A program made the translations under genes and the position numbers. From Bacteroidia bacterium (GTDB taxonomy: Bacteria; Bacteroidota; Bacteroidia; Bacteroidales; Azobacteroidaceae), in contig BNXY01000005.1 of assembly GCA_025999935.1 (NCBI GenBank), forward strand, positions 14,495-78,494: a stretch of DNA of 64,000 bases, in the 5' to 3' direction. The stretch's first letter is position 1; each line of letters begins with the position of its first letter. This document shows, in pieces, positions 27,496 to 36,407 of the stretch. The notes beneath the pieces are model-generated. The model saw only the letters and a program-made list of their open reading frames with translations, ran no database searches and was not told the DNA's origin.

Positions 27496-28830
27496 ATGAA
27501 CATGAAACGAAATTTGATTTTATGGGTATTATTTCTTTCGCAAATGGTCGTTGCGCAAGAGAAAATCCGGACTTTGGACGAATGTATTCAATATGCTATC
27601 CAGCACAATCCGATGCGGAATAAGCAGGAGGCGCAAAATGCCATTTATAAACTCGACCAATTGGAAGCAGTCGGTGGTTTTTTGCCTTCACTAAACGCGG
27701 GAACATCCATTTACCTAAATTTTGGCCGAGGAGTGGACCCGGAGACGAACACTTACATTTCGTCCAATACGTTTAGCAATGCGTACGAGATTTCTTCTTC
27801 CATGACTTTGTTCGATGGCTTTTCGCAAGTTTATCGGGCGAAAATGGCGAAAATCAACCGGTTGAAAGGAAAAGAAGATCTTCAGGAAATGAAAGACAAA
27901 ATCGCCTTCGAGGTAATGGAAGTCTTTTTCAACGCGCTCTATTACAAGGGAACGGTGGAATTGGCCGAACAACAATTGGAAGAGAGTGTCAACAACCTGA
28001 AAAAGTTTCAGCGGATGGAGGAATTGGGTCTCAAATCGATTCCCGATTTGACGGAAATTCAAGCCAAAGAAGCGGAAGATCGTTTTGTGTTGACTAAACA
28101 AATGAATCTTTACAATTTGGAAATCATCAAATTAAAAGGAAAAATGAATTGGCCGATAGAAGAAGATTTACAAGTTGCCGATCAGGATAAAGCGCTTTTG
28201 ATAAGCAAGGAATCGGAAAACGCTTTTGATGTTTATCGGCAGGCATTGACTACTTTACCCAAAGTTTTATCATCGGATAAATTATTATCAGCTACAGAGA
28301 TGCAATACAAAATTGCACGGAGCCGTTTGTTTCCGACCTTGTCGATGGGCGCCGGATTTTCTACCGGATTTTCGCGAATGATGGACGGGAGTGTTTATAT
28401 GTCATTTTCGGAACAGTTGAAAAACCGTCAGGGAAAATATTTGGGATTTTCATTGTCCATCCCCATTTTCGACGGATTCTCCCGTCCTGCAGAGATGAAA
28501 AGAAGCAAGCAACGTTTGGTAATCGCCCGAAGTGAACATGAAGAAACGATCCGTCAGGTGTATAGCGAAATCGAACAGGCGGTTGCCGATGTCAACGGAT
28601 TGTCGGACGAATATCTTCATGCGCAGAAACGATCGGAGGCGATGCTCAGCGCTCATCAGACCAATTTGCGGAAATACGAAGAGGGATTGATTGACGCTAT
28701 CGTGCTGTCAACCAGTTCCAACCGCTTGCTTAATTCGCGCGTGGAAGAATTATATACAAATTTGAAATATCAATTAAAATACAAATTATTACAATATTAT
28801 AAAGGAGTAACCCCATGGACATACAATTAG
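27496..28830 (+). CDS. TolC-family outer membrane efflux protein
   Basis: This 444-residue outer-membrane exit duct has a signal peptide (about 1-20, ends VVAQ), then the TolC repeat beginning RTLDECIQYAIQHNP, with long coiled-coil helices (130-215 and 340-420) and strand pairs GGFLPSLNAGTSIYLNF and SRLFPTLSMGAGFSTGF. ATG 27496 is followed by a second ATG two codons later; either could serve. Its 3' end overlaps the adaptor gene by 16 bases, so the two are translated together. It partners with the HlyD-type adaptor and the downstream MacB-like permeases in a tripartite pump. Confidence 0.9.
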   Translation: MNMKRNLILWVLFLSQMVVAQEKIRTLDECIQYAIQHNPMRNKQEAQNAIYKLDQLEAVGGFLPSLNAGTSIYLNFGRGVDPETNTYISSNTFSNAYEISSSMTLFDGFSQVYRAKMAKINRLKGKEDLQEMKDKIAFEVMEVFFNALYYKGTVELAEQQLEESVNNLKKFQRMEELGLKSIPDLTEIQAKEAEDRFVLTKQMNLYNLEIIKLKGKMNWPIEEDLQVADQDKALLISKESENAFDVYRQALTTLPKVLSSDKLLSATEMQYKIARSRLFPTLSMGAGFSTGFSRMMDGSVYMSFSEQLKNRQGKYLGFSLSIPIFDGFSRPAEMKRSKQRLVIARSEHEETIRQVYSEIEQAVADVNGLSDEYLHAQKRSEAMLSAHQTNLRKYEEGLIDAIVLSTSSNRLLNSRVEELYTNLKYQLKYKLLQYYKGVTPWTYN

Positions 28831-30065
28831 AAAAGAAAAAAGGAATCCAAAAGAAGCACCTTCCGTACATTGCGGGCGGATTGGTTTTGGTAATTGCATT
28901 GGCTTGGTTGATTTTCGGAAATCACAGTTCCAAATTCAACGTAGAGAAAAACAAAGTAATGATGCAGGCGGCTACGACCGGCGAGTTTAACGATTACATC
29001 CGTGTCAACGGGCAGGTGCAACCGATTAATACCATTCAGTTGAGCGCAATTGAGGGCGGAATGGTGGCCGAAAAAGTGGTGGAAGAGGGTTCGATGGTCA
29101 GTAAGGGCGAGGTAATTATCCGCCTGACCAATCCGATGTTGAGCCTGAACATTCTCGACAGTGAAGCCCAATTGGCCGAAAAGCAGAACTTTTTGCGTAA
29201 TACCCAGGTAACAATGGAGCAGGAACGTCTGAGTCTTCGCAAAGAAAAGTTGCAATTGGATTTGGATATCGAACGTAAAAAGCGTAAATACGAACAATAC
29301 AAGAATTTGTATAACGAGAAACTGACTTCCCGGGAAGAATATTTGCAGGCGAAAGAGGATTACGAATTTGCCGTAAAAGGCTCGGAATTGGTAATAGAAC
29401 GCCAAAGGCAAGATTCTATTTTCCGCGGAATTCAGGTAGAGCAAATGGAAGAAAGTTTGAATAATATCCGCAAGAATTTGGTTTTAGTCCGCCAACGAAT
29501 AGATAATCTCGAAGTGAAATCACCGGTGGATGGACAATTGGGATTGCTGGATGTTGAAATCGGTCAGTCGATAGCGAGTGGAAGCCGCATTGGTCAAATC
29601 AGCGTGCTGTCCGACTACAAGATTGAAGCCCTGATTGACGAGCATTACATCGACCGCGTGAAAAACGGCTTGGCGGCGACCTTTGAACGGCAAGACAAGA
29701 CTTACAACCTGATTGTCCGCAAGGTATATCCCGAAGTGCGCGACAAGCAATTTAAGACGGATTTTACATTTGAAGGGGAACGCCCTGATAATATCCGGTC
29801 CGGACAGACTTATTACATCAATTTGCAATTGGGTCAACCGGTAGAGGCTGTGTTGATTCCCCGCGGCGCATTCTACCAGAACACCGGCGGGCAATGGATA
29901 TTCGTAGTCACGCAGGATGAGAAAAAAGCCGTCCGCCGCAACATTCGGATTGGTCGTCAGAATCCGCTCTACTATGAAGTCTTGAGCGGCTTGGAACCGG
30001 GCGAGAAAGTGGTAACATCAAGCTATGATAATTATGGGGATGCGGAAGAGTTGATATTTAAGTAA
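28815..30065 (+). CDS. HlyD/MacA-type periplasmic adaptor
   Basis: The 416 residues link the inner-membrane permease to TolC. One N-terminal transmembrane helix (about 17-35, YIAGGLVLVIALAWLIF), a lipoyl half-domain (IQLSAIEGGMVAEKVVEEGS), a long coiled-coil hairpin (about 110-220), the second lipoyl half (VKSPVDGQLGLLDVEIGQ) and beta-barrel/MP domains to the end (PRGAFYQNTGGQWIFVV, LSGLEPGEKVVTSSY). Overlaps tolC-like gene; followed by cassette A and then the permease operon with its own regulatory region. Confidence 0.9.
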   Translation: MDIQLEKKKGIQKKHLPYIAGGLVLVIALAWLIFGNHSSKFNVEKNKVMMQAATTGEFNDYIRVNGQVQPINTIQLSAIEGGMVAEKVVEEGSMVSKGEVIIRLTNPMLSLNILDSEAQLAEKQNFLRNTQVTMEQERLSLRKEKLQLDLDIERKKRKYEQYKNLYNEKLTSREEYLQAKEDYEFAVKGSELVIERQRQDSIFRGIQVEQMEESLNNIRKNLVLVRQRIDNLEVKSPVDGQLGLLDVEIGQSIASGSRIGQISVLSDYKIEALIDEHYIDRVKNGLAATFERQDKTYNLIVRKVYPEVRDKQFKTDFTFEGERPDNIRSGQTYYINLQLGQPVEAVLIPRGAFYQNTGGQWIFVVTQDEKKAVRRNIRIGRQNPLYYEVLSGLEPGEKVVTSSYDNYGDAEELIFK

Positions 30066-30179
30066 ATATATAAAAGCGTTCTTTGGCATATCGGTTTACA
30101 CATTATTGTAGTATTTAAGAAAAATAGTGTATATTTTGTCTATACCTATCTGCGAAGAGGAGATCGCACCATTGATCAA

Positions 30180-30332
30180 ATGCAGCAGGCTGCACGTTCC
30201 GGCAAACAAAACGAAGAACATTCAGTAGAAGAGAACAAAATGCGTGAATTAGCCGGAAGACATAATGACTCTGCTTTTTATATGAACATAGTGAAAACAA
30301 GACCTCCGGAAACGATTGCAAATAGCGTGTAA
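30180..30332 (+). CDS. Hypothetical 50-residue protein in cassette A
   Basis: From ATG 30180 the frame begins MQQAARSGKQNEEHSVEENK and ends RPPETIANSV; it is open upstream to 30066 without another ATG (YLRRGDRTIDQ before the Met). It is hydrophilic and unrecognised. Its stop codon lies in the terminator stem, as in a compact cassette. It may be a relic rather than a working gene. Confidence 0.25.
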   Translation: MQQAARSGKQNEEHSVEENKMRELAGRHNDSAFYMNIVKTRPPETIANSV

Positions 30333-30362
30333 ATCAATATAAAAAAAGTTTGCACGCTTTTT
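30324..30362 (+). terminator. Terminator at the right end of cassette A
   Basis: AGCGTGTAAA (30324-30333) pairs with TTTGCACGCT (30349-30358) with one G-T pair, then TTTT. Same design as the terminator of cassette B. Confidence 0.7.
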
Positions 30363-30415
30363 GTTATGAAAAAAACAATTTATTTACCAAATGACTAAAA
30401 AATTGTAATATAAAT

Positions 30416-30432
30416 TGTAAAGAAACTTTACA
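30416..30432. promoter_or_regulatory. Palindromic activator site 2
   Basis: TGTAAAG-AAA-CTTTACA, identical to the site at 27381-27397. Confidence 0.7.
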
Positions 30433-30436
30433 GCCG

Positions 30437-30457
30437 ATTGTAAAGAAATTTTACAAT
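30437..30457. promoter_or_regulatory. Palindromic activator site 3
   Basis: ATTGTAAAG-AAA-TTTTACAAT is a near-copy of sites 1 and 2 with its centre 23 bases from site 2 (about two helical turns). Confidence 0.65.
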
Positions 30458-30508
30458 TTCAACAAGACATTATTTTGTAACCGATTGAATATTAGCAAAC
30501 TATTTTTT

Positions 30509-30524
30509 TGGCACGATTATAGAT
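30509..30524 (+). promoter_or_regulatory. Weak sigma-54-like promoter of the permease operon
   Basis: TGGCACG-ATTA-TAGAT has a perfect -24 half and a poor -12 half. It follows activator sites 2 and 3 at the same kind of distance as in the tolC unit, which supports it despite the weak -12. Confidence 0.45.
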
Positions 30525-30549
30525 AGGATATAGATAAATAATAAATAAT

Positions 30550-32889
30550 ATGATGCAACTATATTATGCCTTCAAGGCAATCGTCAATTCCAGAGGAAAT
30601 AACCTGATTAAAATTATTTCCCTGTCGCTCGGATTACTTATCGGGCTGCTGCTTTTTTCCCGTGTGGCTTACGAAGCCAACTTTGATAATTTTTACCAAG
30701 ACGTCGATAATTTGTATTTGGTCAAAAACAAGTATATCATCGGCGGAGAAGATAAAGGTTCGTCGCATATTGTGATGGCGCCGATGGCTCCTGCAATCAA
30801 TGATGAGTTTCCGGAAGTCGCCTATGCAACAAGTGTTTATGCCAATAAAGAGGAAGAACCGTTCTTTTATGAAGAAAGAAAATTCGACTTGAAACCCTTG
30901 TTTGCCGATTCGCTTTTCTTTAAAACCGTCGGAGTGAATGTGTTGGGCGGGGACGACCGGCTGTTGAGCGTTGCGGACAATCTGTTTATTTCCGACAAAG
31001 CAGCTAAATTAATATTCGGAAACGAAAATCCCATCGGTAAAACGCTGATGTATATGCACAATTATCCCTACACCATTCAAGGTGTTTTTGAAAACATTCC
31101 CAACAACAATTCCCTGCGCGGCGATGTAGTCGTTTCTTTTGCCAACGTTAAAAAACAATGGGGTTTGGGTACTTCTTGGGATGGCGGCGATAGTTTTTGG
31201 GGCGTAGTCCGTTTGGTTGCGGGTGCAAATCCTTCAACTATCAATCAGAAAATCCCTGATGTCTGGCGCAAACATTTCGATTTTGACCGTCTGGCTGAAG
31301 CGGGTTTTGAGTTTACATCCTACCTGTCGCCTTTCAAAACGTTACATTCGGAAGATTCGGGCGTGAACAGTACGGCTATTATTATGTCGTCGCTTGCACT
31401 GATTATTTTACTTGTCGCTACGCTGAATTATGTGCTGATTTCGATTTCTTCCTTAGTCAAACGCGCCAAAGGCGTGGGGATTCACAAATGCAGCGGCGCT
31501 TCTTCCGGCAGTATATTCGGTATGTTTTTGTACGAAACGGCTATTTTGGTTTTAATATCTCTGCTGTTGGTCGCCGGGTCGCTTTTTGTCTTCCGAACGC
31601 AGATTGAAACCTTGATGGATGTTCCACTCGCGGAAATATTTTCCTTGTCCAATTTATGGGTTTCGGGCTTGGTGGTGTTGTTTTTATTCCTGACGGGTGG
31701 CATTTTGCCGGCGCGGATTTTCTCTGCTATTCCGGTAACCCAGATATTCAGGGCGTTTACCAACAACAAAAGGCGTTGGAAACAGCTATTGCTGTTCTTC
31801 CAATTTGTCGGAATCACGTTTGTTGCTTTGATGCTGATTATAGCCGTCAAACAGTATAGAATATTAATAAATAAAGATTTAGGATATAAAGCGGAAAATA
31901 TAGTTTATTTCAAAATGAATGGTGTAAATGGCGCAACCGGAGAAGAAACCAACTTGAATATCCAACTGCTGCAACAGGAACTGGAACGTTTCCCGTTTGT
32001 GGAAACATCTGCTACAAGCGGTTATATTCCAATGGGTTACAGCGGTTCGATTATCGTTGATGATGAAGGAAATACTTTATTTTCAAGCCGTTACGAAATA
32101 GCTGATTACAATTATATACCGACCATGCAGATGGAATTTGTGAATGGCGGTAATTTTACAGGCGCTGGCCAAATAATTGTGACGGAAGCTTTTGTGAAAA
32201 AAATGGCTTGGAAAGATAATCCGATTGGGAAAGATGTGAAAGCGATGGAGCAAAGTTACGGTAAAATCGTTGGCGTATTGAAAGATTATGCCTCTGAGCC
32301 TTTGTATGCGGGAGCCGGTTATTCCCCTGTTTTAATAGCAGGTCAAACGGTTTGCCGCAGTATCTTAACCCTTCGCCTTTCGGCAATAACACCCGAAAAC
32401 ATGAAAGCATTGGATGATAAATTAACCGAATTGTATCCCAATGACGACATGGGATTAACCATTCTGAAAGAGCAAATTGACAGTCAATATACGCCTGTCC
32501 GCATTTTCAAAAATATCATCATCGTGGCTTGTATTTTTATCCTCCTGATAACTTTGATGGGACTTATCGGTTATGTGGGCGACGAAATCCAGCGGCGGCG
32601 GAAAGAAATCGCTATCCGTAAAATCAACGGTGCAACTGTCGGCAATATCTTTCGTCTGATTACAGGCAGTTTGTCGTTTATAGCTTTACCGGCAATTCTG
32701 CTGGCTGCAACAGGCGCCTATATTGTCGGCGAGTTAGTGCTGCGGATGTTTACGGTAAAAGCCGCTCTCAATGCGCCGGTTTTTATTGGCGGAAGCCTCG
32801 CGGTATTATTGGTCATCGCGGCAACGGCTGTGATTAAATCCTGGCGGATAGCGAATGAGAATCCGTCAAAAACAGTGAGCAGCGAATAA
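30550..32889 (+). CDS. MacB/FtsX-type ABC permease 1
   Basis: This 779-residue inner-membrane protein has two FtsX halves: helix 1 near residue 20 followed by a MacB-type periplasmic domain (about 45-275), three helices (about 278-400), helix 5 near 425, a second periplasmic domain (about 445-670) and three final helices. The conserved cytoplasmic motif IRKINGATVGNIFRL precedes the last helices. No ATPase domain is present; the ATPase gene follows 37 bases later. ATG 30550 or 30553 (ATGATG). Likely substrate is a peptide, lipid or drug exported through the adaptor/TolC pair; substrate unknown. Confidence 0.88.
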   Translation: MMQLYYAFKAIVNSRGNNLIKIISLSLGLLIGLLLFSRVAYEANFDNFYQDVDNLYLVKNKYIIGGEDKGSSHIVMAPMAPAINDEFPEVAYATSVYANKEEEPFFYEERKFDLKPLFADSLFFKTVGVNVLGGDDRLLSVADNLFISDKAAKLIFGNENPIGKTLMYMHNYPYTIQGVFENIPNNNSLRGDVVVSFANVKKQWGLGTSWDGGDSFWGVVRLVAGANPSTINQKIPDVWRKHFDFDRLAEAGFEFTSYLSPFKTLHSEDSGVNSTAIIMSSLALIILLVATLNYVLISISSLVKRAKGVGIHKCSGASSGSIFGMFLYETAILVLISLLLVAGSLFVFRTQIETLMDVPLAEIFSLSNLWVSGLVVLFLFLTGGILPARIFSAIPVTQIFRAFTNNKRRWKQLLLFFQFVGITFVALMLIIAVKQYRILINKDLGYKAENIVYFKMNGVNGATGEETNLNIQLLQQELERFPFVETSATSGYIPMGYSGSIIVDDEGNTLFSSRYEIADYNYIPTMQMEFVNGGNFTGAGQIIVTEAFVKKMAWKDNPIGKDVKAMEQSYGKIVGVLKDYASEPLYAGAGYSPVLIAGQTVCRSILTLRLSAITPENMKALDDKLTELYPNDDMGLTILKEQIDSQYTPVRIFKNIIIVACIFILLITLMGLIGYVGDEIQRRRKEIAIRKINGATVGNIFRLITGSLSFIALPAILLAATGAYIVGELVLRMFTVKAALNAPVFIGGSLAVLLVIAATAVIKSWRIANENPSKTVSSE

Positions 32890-32926
32890 GAAAGAGTTAA
32901 GAACTAATAAATAATAATTTACAATC

Positions 32927-33607
32927 ATGTTAAAAATTGAAAATTTAAAGAAAGTTTTCCGCACGGAAGAAGTGGAAACCATTGCATTAAACGGTGTATC
33001 AGTGGAAGTGAACGAAGGTGAATTTATCGCCATTATGGGACCTTCGGGTTGTGGTAAATCCACTTTGTTGAATATCCTCGGTTTGTTGGATAATCCGACA
33101 TCGGGAAAATATTACCTGGCCGGCAATGAAGTCGGTCATTTGAAAGAAAAGGAACGCACGCAAGCTCGCAAAGGAAACATTGGTTTTGTATTCCAAAGTT
33201 TCAATCTGATTGAAGAAATGAATGTCTTTGAAAACGTGGAATTGCCTTTGGTCTATATGAAGGTTAGCAAAGCGGAACGCAAAAAACGGGTGGAAGAAGC
33301 CTTGCATCGCATGAATATCAGCCACCGCGCAAAACATTTTCCCAATCAACTTTCCGGCGGTCAGCAACAACGTGTCGCCATCGCCCGCGCCGTAGTCGCC
33401 AATCCCAAACTGATTCTCGCCGATGAGCCGACCGGAAACCTCGATTCCAAGAACGGCAACGATGTGATGGATTTGCTTTCGGAACTGAACAAGGAAGGCA
33501 CCACCATCGTGATGGTAACGCACTCGCAACACGATGCCGCTTTTTCCCACCGGATTATCAATCTGTTTGATGGGGAAATTGTGACGGAAGTGGAAAGCAA
33601 GATGTAG
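32927..33607 (+). CDS. MacB/LolD-type ABC ATPase
   Basis: The 226-residue protein powers the neighbouring permeases. Walker A MGPSGCGKSTLL (about 38-49), Q-loop FVFQSFNL, signature LSGGQQQRVAIARA, Walker B LILADEPTGNLDS, switch His in MVTHSQHD. It is the only ATPase gene in this locus and so probably serves all three permease genes. Confidence 0.94.
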   Translation: MLKIENLKKVFRTEEVETIALNGVSVEVNEGEFIAIMGPSGCGKSTLLNILGLLDNPTSGKYYLAGNEVGHLKEKERTQARKGNIGFVFQSFNLIEEMNVFENVELPLVYMKVSKAERKKRVEEALHRMNISHRAKHFPNQLSGGQQQRVAIARAVVANPKLILADEPTGNLDSKNGNDVMDLLSELNKEGTTIVMVTHSQHDAAFSHRIINLFDGEIVTEVESKM

Positions 33608-33645
33608 GGAGTTGAGAATTGAGAGTTGAGAATTGAGAATTAAAA
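33608..33645. repeat. Degenerate 7-bp tandem repeat
   Basis: GAGTTGA GAATTGA GAGTTGA GAATTGA GAATTAA between the ATPase and permease 2 genes. Confidence 0.7.
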
Positions 33646-33654
33646 AATAAAATA

Positions 33655-35999
33655 ATGAATGGCTTATTCAATTTGGGGACTTTTTTAAAGTTTTTGGAGA
33701 AAAACAAAACATATACGTTTATCGACCTGTTTGGCTTGGCTGTTTCGCTGATGTTCGTTATCCTGATTGCGGTTTATACCGTGCAGGATTATCGACCGAC
33801 CGCTATCACTCTAAGGGTGAACGGATTTATGCCTTGGGCAACGAGGAAAGGCTGGGAAGTGCTTATCGTTTGGCTTACCGGATTCAGGAACGCTATCCCG
33901 AAATCGAAAAAATTTGCCCGCTGGCACCCTGGTATGAAGACGAGTCGGTTTCTATCGGCACATCGAAACTTAAGGTCAATTTGTTATTCGCCGATTCAAC
34001 TTTTTTTGATTTCTTTGATTTTAAACTGTACACGGCAAATCCTGCGCAGGTATTGGCTGCCCGGAACTACGCCGTGATTTCCCGCACTTTCGCCCGGAAA
34101 GCGTTTGGAAACGAAGACCCATTAGGGAAGTCTATTACCCTGAACGACAGCGTATCCGTGATTGTAAACGGCGTAATGGAGGATATTAAAAATTCCATCA
34201 TTCCCTATTGCGATATTCTTGTACGGATTGATAATATCAAACACTTCAATCCCGCCATGGACAGCGAAGAGTTCAACAATGCCGGCAGCGCTTATATTTT
34301 TATTCTGGAAAAAGAAAATGCCCGTCTGCAGGACAAGGCGGACGATATGGCGGCTTTCTTCAAGGAAATATTCTGGCTGTATAAGCAGGAAATCGTAAAC
34401 AAAGTACAATTCATTCCCTTGAAAGAGATTTATTTTTGCGACATGGATGGAGGGATGTTGAAAAAGGGCGACTGGAAATTAGTGATGATATTAATGTCTG
34501 TCGGCTTGGCTATTTTATTATTTGCTATTACCAATTACATCAACCTGACGGTCGCGCAATCCGGATTCCGGGCAAAGGAAATGGCTGCGCGGCGTTTGCT
34601 GGGATCGACCCGGCAGGAATTGTTTGCCCGATTAATGCTTGAATCTACGCTGCTGTGTTTGATTTCGTTCCTGCTGGCTTTGTTTCTGGCAGCTTTGTGC
34701 ATACCTTATGCCAACGATTTACTTGCAACAAAAATAGATATTGCCGACGCGGTTTCTGCGGGAAGCATTTGGGCTTCGCTGTGCCTGATCCTGATTCTGG
34801 GCAGTATTTCGGGATGGCTGCCTGCAACGCTGATTTCAAATGTCAATCCGCTTGACATTGCCAAAGGAAGTTTCGGACGGAGAAACAAAATGGTTTTCAG
34901 CCGGTTCTTTATCATTTTTCAGAATGTGATAACCATTGTGCTGCTGGTAGCATCCATTACGATGGCTGTTCAAACACGTCATCTCATTCACGCGCCTTTG
35001 GGATACAATACAAAAAATATCATTGATGTACCTGCATGGAACAATAAAGAAGAAATCTCGGTTTTTGCCAATGAAGTAAAACAGCTCGCATCGGTGAAAC
35101 GGGTCGGGTTTGCACAGGGAACTCCTTTTAACGGAGGAAACAATTTCACACAAGAATATCCGGATAAAAACAAAAATTTATCCTTCCAGTTCCTGGGCGG
35201 CGATACGGCTTGCTACGAAATGTTGAATTTACAGATAATAAAGGATAATCATTTGGGAACAAGTAACATTAATCATTATTTTGGTCATGGTTATCTCAGT
35301 CAACAAGCCGTAAAAGAAATCGAAATGGAGGAAGGTGCGACTGAAATCCGGGTCAACGAAAACTGGACGCTACAGGTTGACGGAGTTATCCGGGATATCC
35401 GGTTGGGAAATATTACTGCGGATTTACGTCCTGTATTGTTTTTCTTCAGTTCGTTTGAATCCCGGTATCCGTGGGATATATTGATTGAAACGCAAGGCGA
35501 ACCGGACATTACCTTCGAACAGATAAAACAAATTTACGAGCGTGTCACGCAATTGGATTTCAACGGAAAATTTGTGGACGACCAAATCAAGGAATCGTTT
35601 GCTTCCGAGCAAAGAATCAATAAGATTGTCATGCTGTTTACCGCTGTTGCCGTACTGATTGCCCTGCTCGGATTACTGGCGATGTCCACCTATTTTATCC
35701 GGCAACGCACCAAAGAAATAGCTGTCCGGAAAGTGCATGGCGCGGAAAATTTCAAGGTATTGTCCGAATTGGTACGGGTATTTTTAGGATATGTCCTGAT
35801 TGCTTTTGTCATTGCCGTACCGGTTAGCTGGTATATCATGCGGCATTGGCTGGATGATTATGCCTACCGGATAAGTTTAAGTCCGTGGATATTCATAGCA
35901 GCCGGAGTGTTTTGCCTGGTAGTATCGTTTATATCTGTTTATTGGCAAAGTCGCAGAGCTGCTAATGCTAATCCGGTAAAGGCGCTGAAAAGTGAATAA
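33655..35999 (+). pseudogene. MacB/FtsX-type ABC permease 2, one-base frameshift
   Basis: Frame 1 starts at ATG 33655 (MNGLFNLGTFLKFLEKNKTY..VSLMFVILIAVYTVQD) and derails at about 33788. The rest (TDRYHSKGERIYALGNEERL.. to the stop at 35999) is open in another frame. Adding one A in GTGCAGGA-TTATCG restores VQELSTDRYH, the usual family sequence. The repaired protein would be about 781 residues, the same as permeases 1 and 3, with the same two-half FtsX layout and IAVRKVHGAENFKVLSELVR near the C-terminus. Either a real, recent mutation or a sequencing error in a short run; everything else is intact. Confidence 0.8.
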
Positions 36000-36103
36000 G
36001 AGATAAAATCGTTCTTTGAAATATTGGTTTACACGTTTTTATAAAAAATAAATCGTTCATTGATAAAAAAATAGTATCTTTGTTCTGTCTAAATTTATTT
36101 TTT

Positions 36104-36316
36104 ATGGTACGAACAGTCATTACACCGGAAAATACCAATATTCTATTATCCATACCGGAAATATATGTTGGTAAAACCATTGAGATTACCTATCTTGCAT
36201 TGGATGAATTAACACAACAACCGAAAAAAACTTTGGGCGATTTTTGGGGAGTGTTGTCGGAAGAAGAAGGTCGTCTCTTGAAAGAACATACGCAACGCGC
36301 AAGAACAGAAATATAG
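36104..36316 (+). CDS. Small antitoxin-like protein in cassette B
   Basis: This 70-residue protein begins MVRTVITPENTNILLSIPEI and continues YVGKTIEITYLALDEL, then WGVLSEEEGRLLKEHTQ. The first half (IPE.YVGK.IEI) resembles the N-terminal strand region of small Bacteroidota antitoxins paired with PIN toxins; the second half could be the toxin-binding helix. No toxin gene follows: a terminator comes 20 bases after the stop. ATG 36104 is preferred to 36080 because the -7 box TATCTTTG ends near 36083. Family assignment is tentative. Confidence 0.55.
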   Translation: MVRTVITPENTNILLSIPEIYVGKTIEITYLALDELTQQPKKTLGDFWGVLSEEEGRLLKEHTQRARTEI

Positions 36317-36336
36317 ACTTTTGATAAATAGATTAA

Positions 36337-36377
36337 AGCGTGTAAACCAATATTAAAAAGTTTACACGCTTTTTTTA
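36337..36377 (+). terminator. Rho-independent terminator ending cassette B
   Basis: AGCGTGTAAAC (36337-36347) and GTTTACACGCT (36360-36370), 11-bp perfect stem, 12-base loop, then seven T. Confidence 0.9.
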
Positions 36378-36407
36378 TTTTAAAATGTAAAAAATAAATT
36401 ATCACTG

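Larger units (their letters stand above)
30075..30362 (+). repeat. Small cassette A with matching ends
   Basis: The left end GCGTTCTTTGGCATATCGGTTTACACATT (30076 onwards, split: GCGTTCTTTGGCATATC, GGTTTACACATT) resembles the left end of cassette B at 36008. The right end is AGCGTGTAAATCAATAT followed by a hairpin partner TTTGCACGCT. The left ATATCGGTTTACAC and right GTGTAAATCAATAT are inverted copies (12 of 14). Inside is a short frame (below). It lies between the adaptor gene and the sigma-54 region of the permease operon. Confidence 0.55.
36008..36377 (+). repeat. Small cassette B with 15-bp inverted ends
   Basis: Left ATATTGGTTTACACG (36021-36035) and right CGTGTAAACCAATAT (36339-36353) are perfect inverted copies. 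The outer left ATCGTTCTTTGAA resembles cassette A. Between them are a TATCTTTG promoter box (36075-36083 region), a 70-residue gene and a terminator. It sits between permease 2 and permease 3. Confidence 0.6.

Noticed and set aside
28827..29444. 205-residue minus-strand frame inside the adaptor gene
   Set aside because: Antisense to an intact HlyD-type adaptor; no independent promoter or motif.
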